Shown: positions 7,517 to 14,205 of the stretch, one piece after another
Layout of the letters: every line of letters starts with the position of its first letter
How positions within the stretch are numbered: position 1 is the stretch's first letter
NCBI GenBank assembly: GCA_002700405.1
Contig: PACY01000029.1
Location: 1 to 14,205 of the forward strand
Length of the DNA: 14,205 bases
Direction: 5' to 3'
Source of the DNA: Flavobacteriaceae bacterium
Lineage (GTDB): Bacteria > Bacteroidota > Bacteroidia > Flavobacteriales > Flavobacteriaceae
Program-made: the position numbers and the translations under genes
Notes under the pieces: model-generated
The model's input: only the letters and a program-made list of their open reading frames with translations
Databases searched by the model: none
What the model was told of the DNA's origin: nothing

Positions 7517-8303
7517 AGAGCTTATAATTATTATTCCTCATTACAATAATCCAAAAGGATTGCATGCTTCTGTTAATTCAATAAGGGAGAAGTTAAAGGC
7601 GGATATAATTATAATTGATGATGGGAGCCAGAAAGAAATAAACATCAAACAGCTTAAAAGTGAATATAAGTTAGGCACGATTTTTTACAAAAAAAATGAA
7701 TTAAATAAAGGCATAGCAAAGACTTTAAATGCTGGTCTTAATTTTGCAAAGAACAATAAATATAAATATATAGCTAGGCTAGACGCAGGAGATTTGTTTT
7801 ATAAAAATAAGCTTACAATTCAGCATAAATATCTTGAACAAAACCCCGAGGTCAAGCTTCTTGGGACATGGGGTAATATTGTTGATTCAAACGGCAATCA
7901 TATGTATAATTTAAAACACCCTACATCATATAAGGAAATAAAAAAAGCTATGCATCTAAATTCTGCTTTTATACACCCATCAGTAATGTTTTCATCTGTA
8001 ATACTAAAAGAAATTGTAGAGTATCCAACAAATTATTTTGCTGCAGAAGATTATGCCTTTTTTTTTAGTGTGATAAATAAGTTTAAGGCTGAAAATTATC
8101 CAGAAATATTGATTGATTATTTTGCAGACCCACGATCAATATCATCAGTCCATAGAAGGAAACAGGTAAAAAATAGAATTAAAATAATGATAAAAAACTT
8201 TTATTTTGGGTTTTATCCAATCTATGGAATTTTTAGAAGTTTAGCACTTTTGTTTTTTTCAAGGGATTTCCTAAATGTTATTAAATCAAAAAGCTATAAA
8301 TAA
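7509..8303 (+). CDS. Glycosyltransferase family 2 (GT-A fold)
   Basis: This 264-residue protein has the ordered GT2 motifs. An N-terminal strand is followed by IIPHYNN (residues 8-14), IIIDDGS (34-40, nucleotide-binding Asp pair), NKG (66-68), ARLDAGD (89-95, in the place of the metal-binding DxD), FIHPSVMF (154-161) and AAEDYAFF (178-185, where E180/D181 would supply the catalytic base). It should add one sugar from a nucleotide donor to the lipid-linked intermediate at the inner face of the membrane. A hydrophobic stretch near the C-terminus (about 231-250) may give membrane association. The ATG at 7509 overlaps the end of the preceding gene by 8 nt and the next gene probably starts 1 nt after its stop, so all three are likely translated together. 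Donor and linkage cannot be predicted. Confidence 0.9.
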   Translation: MLKELIIIIPHYNNPKGLHASVNSIREKLKADIIIIDDGSQKEINIKQLKSEYKLGTIFYKKNELNKGIAKTLNAGLNFAKNNKYKYIARLDAGDLFYKNKLTIQHKYLEQNPEVKLLGTWGNIVDSNGNHMYNLKHPTSYKEIKKAMHLNSAFIHPSVMFSSVILKEIVEYPTNYFAAEDYAFFFSVINKFKAENYPEILIDYFADPRSISSVHRRKQVKNRIKIMIKNFYFGFYPIYGIFRSLALLFFSRDFLNVIKSKSYK

Positions 8304-8304
8304 T

Positions 8305-9504
8305 ATGCAAGAAAAAATATATAAATACTACCTGTGGCTTTGCATGTTTTTATGCTTTTTTATTCCATTTATACCTGTGGCACACGCTCTTTCAAGCATA
8401 ATTATGGGCTGTATTCTTGTGCTTGCTGTTTTCCTTTTAAAGAAAAAAGACTTAAAGGATATTGTAGAAAGAAGGTCGGTATTAGTATTTTTTGCATTTT
8501 TTACAATCATTGTCATACAGTCGCTATTTGTGAATGAAATTATTAATGATTTTGCAGAATTGAGAAAAATTGGACAAACAATCCTTTTAATTGCTCTGCT
8601 GTCAATAATTAAAAACCCACAAAACTTAAAAAACGCGTTTATTGCTGGAGCAGCATTAAGCTCTATTATTTCTCTATTTAATATTATCGCATATGTAATT
8701 GATACAGGGAACACTTCGTTCTATACCGGAGAAATAGTAGAAACCCTTATGATGACACAAAGACTTTATTTAGGGTTTTTCAATGTTATTGCTCTAGTAT
8801 TTTGCCTAGAGTCTTTTTTTAATTTTTATAACAAAAAAATAGCTAAAACATATTTTTTGTTAGCAATTCTTTTATTAATTACAACTCTTTTCATAGCTTC
8901 CAGAACGGCAGTAATTTTAATTTTATTTATTTTAATTAGTACAACCTTGTATAAATTAAATTCTAAAGCCAGAAATATAGGAATAATAGCAGTTGTAGTA
9001 GGGGGATTGGCATTGGTATTTACTAATAACAATTTTTCAAAAAGAATTTTATATGCAGCAGATGATCAAAGAGAAAGTTTTGTAGAAAAATTTAAAACAC
9101 ATGAACCAAGATATTTAATTTGGAAAAACTCATTTGAAATATTTAATGAAAACAACAACAAATTCATAGGATTAGGATTTGGAAAAACTCAGGAACTACT
9201 AAGAGAGAAGTATAAAAAAATAGAACCTGTAAAGAAAAGAGAGTGGTTTATTCAACGAGATTTTAACACTCACAATCAATACATAGATTTCTTATTAAGC
9301 ATAGGGTTTTTTGGACTGGCTTTTTTTATAGCATTGCTTATTATAATATTATTTGATTCGAAAAAAACAATTTATAATTTAAACATATATTTTTCCTTAA
9401 TATTTTTTATGTTTTTTGAAAATCCTTTTCATAGAACCTTCGGGGTATTTGTAATTGCCTTAATTTGCTACACAATTTTAAATAAAAACAAAATCAAAGA
9501 ATGA
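8305..9504 (+). CDS. Wzy_C / O-antigen ligase-like membrane protein, candidate ligase
   Basis: This protein has 399 residues when started at the ATG at 8305, 1 nt after the GT2 stop, which matches the junction style elsewhere in this block. An in-frame ATG at 8275 would add ten residues and overlap the GT2 gene by 29 nt. It is a polytopic protein with about 10-11 hydrophobic segments. Key sites are IASRTAV (R200), EPRYLIWKNSFEIF (about 267-280, with an Arg before the periplasmic loop) and FNTHNQYIDFLLSIGFFG (320-337). The last has the intact HN pair (H323-N324) typical of WaaL-type ligases that transfer polymer from undecaprenyl diphosphate to lipid A-core or another acceptor. It is the second Wzy_C protein in the block, and its retained His favours a ligase role. 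It overlaps the next gene by 4 nt (ATGA). The polymerase/ligase split is inference. Confidence 0.8.
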   Translation: MQEKIYKYYLWLCMFLCFFIPFIPVAHALSSIIMGCILVLAVFLLKKKDLKDIVERRSVLVFFAFFTIIVIQSLFVNEIINDFAELRKIGQTILLIALLSIIKNPQNLKNAFIAGAALSSIISLFNIIAYVIDTGNTSFYTGEIVETLMMTQRLYLGFFNVIALVFCLESFFNFYNKKIAKTYFLLAILLLITTLFIASRTAVILILFILISTTLYKLNSKARNIGIIAVVVGGLALVFTNNNFSKRILYAADDQRESFVEKFKTHEPRYLIWKNSFEIFNENNNKFIGLGFGKTQELLREKYKKIEPVKKREWFIQRDFNTHNQYIDFLLSIGFFGLAFFIALLIIILFDSKKTIYNLNIYFSLIFFMFFENPFHRTFGVFVIALICYTILNKNKIKE

Positions 9505-10631
9505 AAAACATTTTAGTAGTTGATTGGCTTGACAAATATGGAGGAGCAGAAAGAGTTGTCTCCGCTATTACCAATGCTCTAAGCTTTGATAAATGCCATA
9601 TGCTTATTAACGTTATGAAACAAAGTGACGCCTCAAAGGTTTTTTCAGGGAAAGACATTCAGATAAAGGAAACCAATTTAAAATATTTTGGAAAAAATTT
9701 TAGATATTTCTTTTTTCTTTTTTCTTATTTTTTGAAGGAGATGAAGATTGAAAAAGACACCAATTTAATTATTTCATCTTCATTTTCTGTTGCTAAAGGA
9801 GTAAGAAAGACAAGTAAAAAGCAACTCCATATTTGCTACTATCAAGCTAGAAATCAAAGATATTTATGGGACAATAAGGGTATATATTTTAGTAAGCTTA
9901 TTAGAGCATTTTTGTCTCCTGTTTTAGCTATTTTAAAAAGAATAGACATAGACCAGTCTAAAAATCCAGACTATATAATAGCAAACTCAAGATATATTCA
10001 AAACTGGATAAAACAAAATTACAAAAGGGACTCTTTTTTAATACATCCACCTGTGGATATTAATAAATTTCCTGTAATTAAGGAAAAAGAAAATTACTAT
10101 GTTACAGCAGCAAGGCTTGAACCATATAAAAGAATAGATTTACTAGTTAGCGCGTTTAATAAGCTAAATGACGAATTAATTATTATTGGGTCAGGAAGTC
10201 AAAAGAAAAAATTGATGGATAAGGCAAATGCAAATATTAAATTCATTGACTATGCCAGCTCTGAAATTGTTCACTCTACGGTTGGTAAGGCAAAAGCCTT
10301 TTTACATGCTGGTCTTGAAGATTTTGGGATAGCCCCAGTAGAAGCCCAAGCATGTGGCACCCCGGTAATTGCATATGGAAAAGGCGGTGTTTTAGAAACA
10401 GTAATAGACGGCTCTACAGGTATTCTTTTTTTCGAACAAACCCCAGAGGCAATTTTAAAGGCAATAAAGCGTTTTAATCAAACAAAATTTGACTCCATTA
10501 AGTTGAGGGAGAATGCAGAACGCTTTAGTAGACATATTTTTGAAAAAAAATTCAAATCATATGTTTTAAATAAAACCAAAGAATGGCAAGGAAAAAACAA
10601 GGAAGGTTCTCTAGATATATTAGACCAATAA
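9501..10631 (+). CDS. Glycosyltransferase family 4 (GT-B fold)
   Basis: This 376-residue protein has a GT-B architecture. The N-terminal domain begins MKNILVVDWLDKYGGAERVV, with GGAER at 14-18 as the acceptor-side glycine motif. The C-terminal nucleotide-sugar-binding domain contains ARLEPYKRID (204-213; R205 and K210 would bind donor phosphates). It ends in GLEDFGIAPVEAQACGTPVI (271-290) with the EX7E pair E273/E281, typical of retaining GT4 enzymes. It would extend the lipid-linked oligosaccharide in the cytoplasm. The middle of the N-terminal half is aromatic-rich (FRYFFFLFSYF, about 67-77) and may contact the membrane. It starts in the ATGA overlap with the preceding gene, and its last 49 nt overlap the sugar phosphotransferase gene in another frame. 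The exact donor is unknown. Confidence 0.92.
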   Translation: MKNILVVDWLDKYGGAERVVSAITNALSFDKCHMLINVMKQSDASKVFSGKDIQIKETNLKYFGKNFRYFFFLFSYFLKEMKIEKDTNLIISSSFSVAKGVRKTSKKQLHICYYQARNQRYLWDNKGIYFSKLIRAFLSPVLAILKRIDIDQSKNPDYIIANSRYIQNWIKQNYKRDSFLIHPPVDINKFPVIKEKENYYVTAARLEPYKRIDLLVSAFNKLNDELIIIGSGSQKKKLMDKANANIKFIDYASSEIVHSTVGKAKAFLHAGLEDFGIAPVEAQACGTPVIAYGKGGVLETVIDGSTGILFFEQTPEAILKAIKRFNQTKFDSIKLRENAERFSRHIFEKKFKSYVLNKTKEWQGKNKEGSLDILDQ

Positions 10632-11941
10632 CATATCTAATAGACTTATATATAATAAACTTTCTTGGCATTAAATATATTTTTAACAATGAGCTTTTAC
10701 AGCCTTATTGGTTTTTTATTATAGTTTCAGCTTCATGGATTATCATCTCAGTTTTTTCTAGGTTTTATAATGTTTATAGATACACTCCTGAGATAAGAAT
10801 ATTAAATCTTCTTTTGATCCAATGTATTCTGTTTTTGATGACAATATTCTCTGTTTCTGGAATATTTCCATTTTTAAATATTTCCCCCAATCAAATATTA
10901 ATTTTTGTTTTATATAGTGGAGCTTTCATTGGAGCAATTAAGTTTTCGATCTATTATTTTATGTTAAAATTTAGAGCTGATTTTGGCGGAAATTATAGAA
11001 GAACAATTATAATAGGAAATGGAGCAGAAAGCAATAGTTTAGAGAAATTCTTTCAGGAAAAAACATCTACTGGGTATAGGCATATTAAAACAATTCTACC
11101 TAACAAGGAAGAAGATATAGAGAAACACTTTGATTTTATTTTAGAAGAAAAGATTGATGAAATATACTGCTCATTGCCTTCTTTAAGTAAAACTCAAATA
11201 AAAACAATTATTGATTTTGCTGAAAATAACCTAAAAACAGTAAAGTTTATTCCAAGCTTTGAAAATTTGTATTCAAAGAAACTTAAATACGAAACATATG
11301 ATTATGTGCCTGTACTTTCTTTAAGAAATATTTTATTAGAAGAACCATTTAATAAATTTATAAAAAGACTTTTTGACATTGTCTTTTCTTTATTTATTAT
11401 AGTCTGCGTATTATCATGGCTAACCCCTATACTGGCAGTCATTATTAAATCAGAATCTAAAGGAACTATATTTTTTAGACAAATAAGAAACGGCTATAAT
11501 TTCAAACAGTTTTACTGTTACAAATTTAGATCTATGAAAATTAATGCTGAAGCAGACACCGCGCAAGCCACTAGAAACGATAAAAGACTTACTAGAGTTG
11601 GCGCATTTCTAAGAAAAACGAGCATAGATGAGCTCCCACAATTTTTTAATGTATTAGCAGGGAATATGTCTGTTGTTGGCCCTAGGCCGCACATGGTGAA
11701 TGAAAATGAAAAATATCTTAAATCAATAGATAAATTTATGGTAAGGCATTTTATTAAGCCAGGCATAACAGGCCTTGCTCAAGTCAATGGATACAGGGGC
11801 GAAATTGAGATACAATCAGACATTGTTAACAGGATTAAGTATGATATTAATTATATTGAAAATTGGTCTTTGTTGTTGGACATCAAAATAATAATACTAA
11901 CTGTTTTTAATTCACTAAGAGGAGAGAAAAAAGCATATTAA
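10583..11941 (+). CDS. Polyprenyl-phosphate hexose-1-phosphate transferase (WbaP/WcaJ family)
   Basis: This 452-residue protein would start glycan synthesis by moving a sugar-1-phosphate from a nucleotide sugar to undecaprenyl phosphate. The N-terminal half has four or so membrane segments (about residues 12-126) and a Rossmann-like domain (about 138-230; TIIIGNGAES) as in the long PglC/WbaP superfamily members. A further hydrophobic re-entrant or membrane helix (about 262-290) precedes the catalytic core. That core carries YKFRSM (313-318), DELPQFFNVL (349-358, catalytic Asp-Glu), SVVGPRP (363-369) and KPGITGLAQVNGYRG (392-406). The start at 10583 gives MARKKQGRFSRYIRPI, matching the usual family N-terminus, and no later ATG precedes the first membrane segment. 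The gene therefore truly overlaps the GT4 gene by 49 nt. Glucose or galactose is the likely first sugar but cannot be fixed from sequence. Confidence 0.92.
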   Translation: MARKKQGRFSRYIRPITYLIDLYIINFLGIKYIFNNELLQPYWFFIIVSASWIIISVFSRFYNVYRYTPEIRILNLLLIQCILFLMTIFSVSGIFPFLNISPNQILIFVLYSGAFIGAIKFSIYYFMLKFRADFGGNYRRTIIIGNGAESNSLEKFFQEKTSTGYRHIKTILPNKEEDIEKHFDFILEEKIDEIYCSLPSLSKTQIKTIIDFAENNLKTVKFIPSFENLYSKKLKYETYDYVPVLSLRNILLEEPFNKFIKRLFDIVFSLFIIVCVLSWLTPILAVIIKSESKGTIFFRQIRNGYNFKQFYCYKFRSMKINAEADTAQATRNDKRLTRVGAFLRKTSIDELPQFFNVLAGNMSVVGPRPHMVNENEKYLKSIDKFMVRHFIKPGITGLAQVNGYRGEIEIQSDIVNRIKYDINYIENWSLLLDIKIIILTVFNSLRGEKKAY

Positions 11942-11991
11942 TTTTTTTATTCTCAGACATCTAGTATTTTTACTATCCTATATAAAAACTT

Positions 11992-13263
11992 ATGAATATA
12001 CTTGTTTTAGGCTCTGGTGGAAGAGAGCATGCTTTTGCTAAAAAAATAAGATCAAGCAAGCATTGCAAAAAGCTATTTATTGCCCCAGGAAACTCGGGCA
12101 CAGCAGAAGTTGGTCAAAATTTAAGGATTAGCTACAATGACTTTCAAGAAATAAAAAAAGCAGTTTTACAGCACCAGATTAATATGGTGGTTGTTGGACC
12201 AGAAGACCCTCTTGTAAATGGAATCCACGATTTTTTCTTAAATGACGATGATTTAAGTAATGTCATGGTTATAGGGCCACAGACTAAAGGAGCTCAGCTT
12301 GAAGGCAGCAAAAATTTTGCAAAAGAATTTATGAATCGCCACGACATTCCAACAGCGGCTCATCAAACATTTAATAAGAATCAAATAAATGAAGCAAATA
12401 GATTTTTAGAATCATTGTCACCCCCTTACGTTTTAAAGGCAGATGGTCTTGCAGCAGGGAAGGGAGTTCTAATAATTGAGACTTTAGATGAAGCTAAAAA
12501 AGAGCTTCACAAAATGTTATGTGAAAACAAGTTTGGAGAAGCTGGCTCTCAGGTTGTTGTAGAGGAGTTTTTAAAAGGAATAGAGCTGAGCTGTTTTGTG
12601 ATTACTGATGGAGAATCCTACAAGATTCTCCCAACCGCCAAGGATTATAAAAGAATAGGAGAAGGAGATCAGGGATTAAATACAGGAGGAATGGGAGCCA
12701 TCTCTCCTCCGCCTTTTGTTGACGAGGCTCTTATGAGTAAAATAGAAGAAACCATAATTAAGCCTACTATTGAAGGATTAAAAAAAGATCAAATTCCTTT
12801 TAAGGGATTTGTCTTTATAGGACTAATTAAGGTAGATGATGATCCTTATGTAATTGAATATAATGTCAGAATGGGGGATCCAGAAACTGAAGCCGTGCTT
12901 CCTAGAATTCAAAACGACATAGTAGAAGTTTTTGAATCTCTTTATAATCAAACTTTACAAAATCGTTCTATATTAATTGATGAAAGGACAGCAGTTACTG
13001 TGGTGGTAGTCTCAGGCGGTTATCCGGAATCATACCAGAAAGATTATGAAATTACAGGGCTAGATAAAGTTAATGACTCTACAGTCTTTCACGCTGGAGC
13101 AAGGCTAGATAATGATAAAATAATTACTTCTGGGGGGAGAGTCTTGGCAATTACTTCTTTGTCAGAGAATTATAAAGAAGCACTAAAAACTTCATATAGA
13201 AATATTTCAAAAATAGCTTTTAAGGATATGTACTACAGGCGAGATATTGGATTTGATTTATAA
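11992..13263 (+). CDS. purD: Phosphoribosylamine--glycine ligase (GAR synthetase)
   Basis: This 423-residue cytosolic enzyme joins phosphoribosylamine and glycine with ATP to give glycinamide ribonucleotide, the second step of purine synthesis. It is full length, with the family motifs in order: N-terminal GSGGREHA (7-14), GPEDPL (69-74), the ATP-grasp DGLAAGKGV (151-159), NTGGMGA (230-236) and EYNVRMGDPETE (289-300, metal and ATP binding). The C-terminal pieces SGGYP (341-345), HAGA (367-370) and YYRRDIG (414-420) also fit. The ATG at 11992 follows a 50-nt AT-rich gap after the glycan block. A one-mismatch -7 box, TATTTTTA (11965-11972), could give it an independent start, but no -33 element is apparent, and co-transcription with the glycan genes is also possible. 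Its last 6 nt overlap the end of the convergent DUF6341 gene. Confidence 0.97.
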   Translation: MNILVLGSGGREHAFAKKIRSSKHCKKLFIAPGNSGTAEVGQNLRISYNDFQEIKKAVLQHQINMVVVGPEDPLVNGIHDFFLNDDDLSNVMVIGPQTKGAQLEGSKNFAKEFMNRHDIPTAAHQTFNKNQINEANRFLESLSPPYVLKADGLAAGKGVLIIETLDEAKKELHKMLCENKFGEAGSQVVVEEFLKGIELSCFVITDGESYKILPTAKDYKRIGEGDQGLNTGGMGAISPPPFVDEALMSKIEETIIKPTIEGLKKDQIPFKGFVFIGLIKVDDDPYVIEYNVRMGDPETEAVLPRIQNDIVEVFESLYNQTLQNRSILIDERTAVTVVVVSGGYPESYQKDYEITGLDKVNDSTVFHAGARLDNDKIITSGGRVLAITSLSENYKEALKTSYRNISKIAFKDMYYRRDIGFDL

Positions 13264-13485
13264 ATAAGAGTGCGCTGTGATAGTTTTGTTTTCCTCCTTT
13301 TTATCATCAAAAGACTTTAACTGTATCATCCAATAAACAAAAGCAGTAAATCCGATTAGAAAAAAGAACCATCCAACAACATTAGACATCCACCAGTCAC
13401 TTTCCCCCAATGATCTAAGAAAATCAAACGGTAAAAAGAGGTAATTGACAAACAAATCTTCTATTCCGTAAAAGAATCCTCTCAT
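13258..13485 (-). CDS. DUF6341 family small membrane protein
   Basis: This 75-residue protein has one clear membrane segment (about residues 36-56, GWFFFLIGFTAFVYWMIQL) after a Trp/Phe-rich N-terminal part (EDLFVNYLFLPFDFLRSL, then DWWMSN), and a charged tail ending in AHSYL. This composition and ending match from memory a small flavobacterial family, DUF6341, found next to purD and a DUF6427 gene; its function is unknown. The ATG at 13485-13483 lies about 18 nt after the predicted transcription start of a strong Bacteroidota-type promoter on this strand. The stop overlaps purD tail-to-tail by 6 nt, and the gene is divergent from DUF6427 across only 43 nt. The small size, conserved gene order and good promoter support a real gene. 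Confidence 0.8.
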   Translation of the reverse strand: MRGFFYGIEDLFVNYLFLPFDFLRSLGESDWWMSNVVGWFFFLIGFTAFVYWMIQLKSFDDKKEENKTITAHSYL

Positions 13486-13509
13486 TTTAAATTAAATTAA
13501 TTTACTTTG

Positions 13510-13538
13510 CAAATATACAAATCTTTCTATGATTACAA
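13510..13538 (-). promoter_or_regulatory. Promoter for the DUF6341 gene (-33/-7 Bacteroidota type)
   Basis: On the minus strand, TTG (13538-13536) is followed by an 18-nt spacer and TATATTTG (13517-13510). The -7 box matches TAnnTTTG exactly and the spacing is within the usual range for the Bacteroidota primary sigma factor. Transcription would start near 13503, giving a leader of about 18 nt. The -33 element and part of the spacer lie inside the first codons of the divergent DUF6427 gene, so the two genes share control DNA. Confidence 0.6.
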
Positions 13539-14205
13539 GGTTTTTTGGCAGATCTAGAACCGTTCATTTTTTTATAATTATAATTTATTTATTTATTCTT
13601 GTTTTTTTTCAAAGCTACAAGTTTGAATGGATAGACGGGACTATTAGTTTGTTTATGCTTCAATTGCCAATAATTGTATTATTATTTCTTTCACTTTTGT
13701 TGTCTTCTTTTATAATTACAAAGAATAAATTGACAGAAAAAAACAACTACCCAATAGTTGCTTTTATAGTCTTTGCCTTAGTCTTGTTCCCCAACATAAT
13801 ATCTTTTAATATCGTTCTTGCCAATTTTTTTGTGTTGCTTGGAATTAGAAGGGCTATCAGTTTAAAATCTGGAAAAGATGAGCTAAAGAAGATATTTGAT
13901 TCTTCTTTCTGGATAACTTTTGGCGCAGTTTTATTTCCTCCTTTACTTCTTTTTTTAGTTGTTATTCTGTTGGCAACCTTTTTATATTCTTTTGTAAATT
14001 TTAGAACAATTGGGGTAATTATTATAGGGGCAGTAGCTTCTGTGTTTGCTTCATATATGATAGAGATATTAATATTTGATTTTATTGCTTTTCCAGAATT
14101 TATTAAAGAGTTTTTAAACGGAACGATATTAATATATATAGACCATTACAATTTTATTTTTAATACTCCAAGCAGAATACTGCTGTTATTAATTATGGTA
14201 ATTGG
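13529..14205 (+). CDS. DUF6427 family membrane protein, N-terminal part (cut by window edge)
   Basis: The frame is open from the ATG at 13529 to the right edge, giving 225 complete codons of an unfinished gene. The protein begins MITRFFGRSRTVHFFIIIIY and has at least six hydrophobic segments, with short charged loops such as TKNKLTEKNN and RRAISLKSGKDELKKIFDSS. This is consistent with DUF6427, an integral membrane family of unknown function in Flavobacteriia, which I recall following purD and DUF6341 in many genomes. The missing part is probably under 100 residues. A one-mismatch -7 box, TTACTTTG (13502-13509), lies about 20 nt before the start, without an obvious -33. Divergence from DUF6341 and the conserved neighbourhood support the call, but the fragment shows no catalytic motif, so no activity is proposed. 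Confidence 0.72.
   Translation, partial: MITRFFGRSRTVHFFIIIIYLFILVFFQSYKFEWIDGTISLFMLQLPIIVLLFLSLLLSSFIITKNKLTEKNNYPIVAFIVFALVLFPNIISFNIVLANFFVLLGIRRAISLKSGKDELKKIFDSSFWITFGAVLFPPLLLFLVVILLATFLYSFVNFRTIGVIIIGAVASVFASYMIEILIFDFIAFPEFIKEFLNGTILIYIDHYNFIFNTPSRILLLLIMVI

Noticed and set aside
8275..8304. Upstream ATG at 8275 as the start of the second Wzy_C gene
   Set aside because: It would add a polar ten-residue extension and a 29-nt overlap; the ATG at 8305 gives the 1-nt junction seen elsewhere and a cleaner membrane-protein N-terminus.
8334..8537. Plus-strand alternative frame inside the second Wzy_C gene
   Set aside because: Cys/Phe-rich translation without any family pattern, fully contained in a gene supported by motifs in the main frame.
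8328..8714. Minus-strand 128-codon open frame inside the second Wzy_C gene
   Set aside because: It is the longest shadow frame but is entirely antisense to hydrophobic coding sequence, with no promoter box or domain to support it.
11518..11766. Minus-strand open frame opposite the catalytic core of the sugar phosphotransferase
   Set aside because: The opposite strand encodes the conserved KFRSM, DELPQFFNVL and VGPRP motifs, which fully explain this stretch.
2967..11941. Recent mobile island (transposase, integrase or att repeats around the glycan block)
   Set aside because: No transposase, integrase, tRNA or flanking direct repeat was seen, and base composition looks similar to the flanking genes by eye.
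11922..11954. A-tract/T-tract inverted repeat (GAGA...TCTC) at the end of the phosphotransferase gene as a terminator
   Set aside because: The stem is nearly all A-T with a mismatch, and the T-run lies within the stem rather than after it; at most a weak structure.

Overview
The window comes from an AT-rich member of the Bacteroidota, most likely a Flavobacteriia-type (probably marine) bacterium. The evidence is the set of lineage-typical proteins (DUF4837, GH3-type adenylating enzyme, DUF6341, DUF6427), exact matches to the Bacteroidota -7 promoter box TAnnTTTG, an absence of clear Shine-Dalgarno sequences, and strongly A/T-biased codons throughout. Taxon is inferred from protein resemblance only.

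Layout. The left end (1-1397) holds the tail of a DUF4837 protein, a convergent tatA on the minus strand, and a membrane-anchored M23 (LytM-like) peptidase divergent from tatA. GH3 (1403-2905) follows the peptidase by 5 nt. From 2967 to 11941 runs a compact eight-gene glycan assembly block: Wzz-like chain-length regulator, Wzx-type flippase, PAPS-dependent sulfotransferase, a first Wzy_C membrane protein (candidate polymerase), GT2 glycosyltransferase, a second Wzy_C membrane protein (candidate ligase), GT4 glycosyltransferase, and a WbaP/WcaJ-type polyprenyl-phosphate sugar-1-phosphate transferase. Within the block, gaps are 1-4 nt or the genes overlap by 4, 8 or 49 nt. After a 50-nt gap comes purD (11992-13263). 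Its end overlaps by 6 nt the end of a minus-strand DUF6341 gene, which is divergent from a DUF6427 membrane protein gene cut by the right edge.

How the genes fit together. The phosphotransferase would load the first sugar phosphate on undecaprenyl phosphate. The two glycosyltransferases would extend it and the sulfotransferase would add sulfate. The flippase would move the unit across the inner membrane, and one Wzy_C protein, tuned by the Wzz-like protein, would polymerise it. The other Wzy_C protein may attach the chain to a lipid or protein acceptor. This predicts a short-repeat, sulfated cell-surface polysaccharide. No outer-membrane exporter (Wza), tyrosine kinase or nucleotide-sugar synthesis gene is present, which fits a ligated O-antigen-like glycan better than a secreted capsule, or those genes lie elsewhere.

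All plus-strand genes from 531 to 13263 are co-directional and may be one long transcription unit with internal starts. There is no gene-free stretch over 300 bases; the largest gaps are 425-530 (divergent promoters) and 2906-2966 (palindrome at the wzz-like start). No tRNA, rRNA, CRISPR, insertion sequence or convincing intrinsic terminator was seen. Nothing here is a clearly new system. The most notable points are the sulfotransferase inside a Wzx/Wzy locus, the pair of Wzy_C proteins that differ at the key His, and the near-overlapping convergent gene ends.
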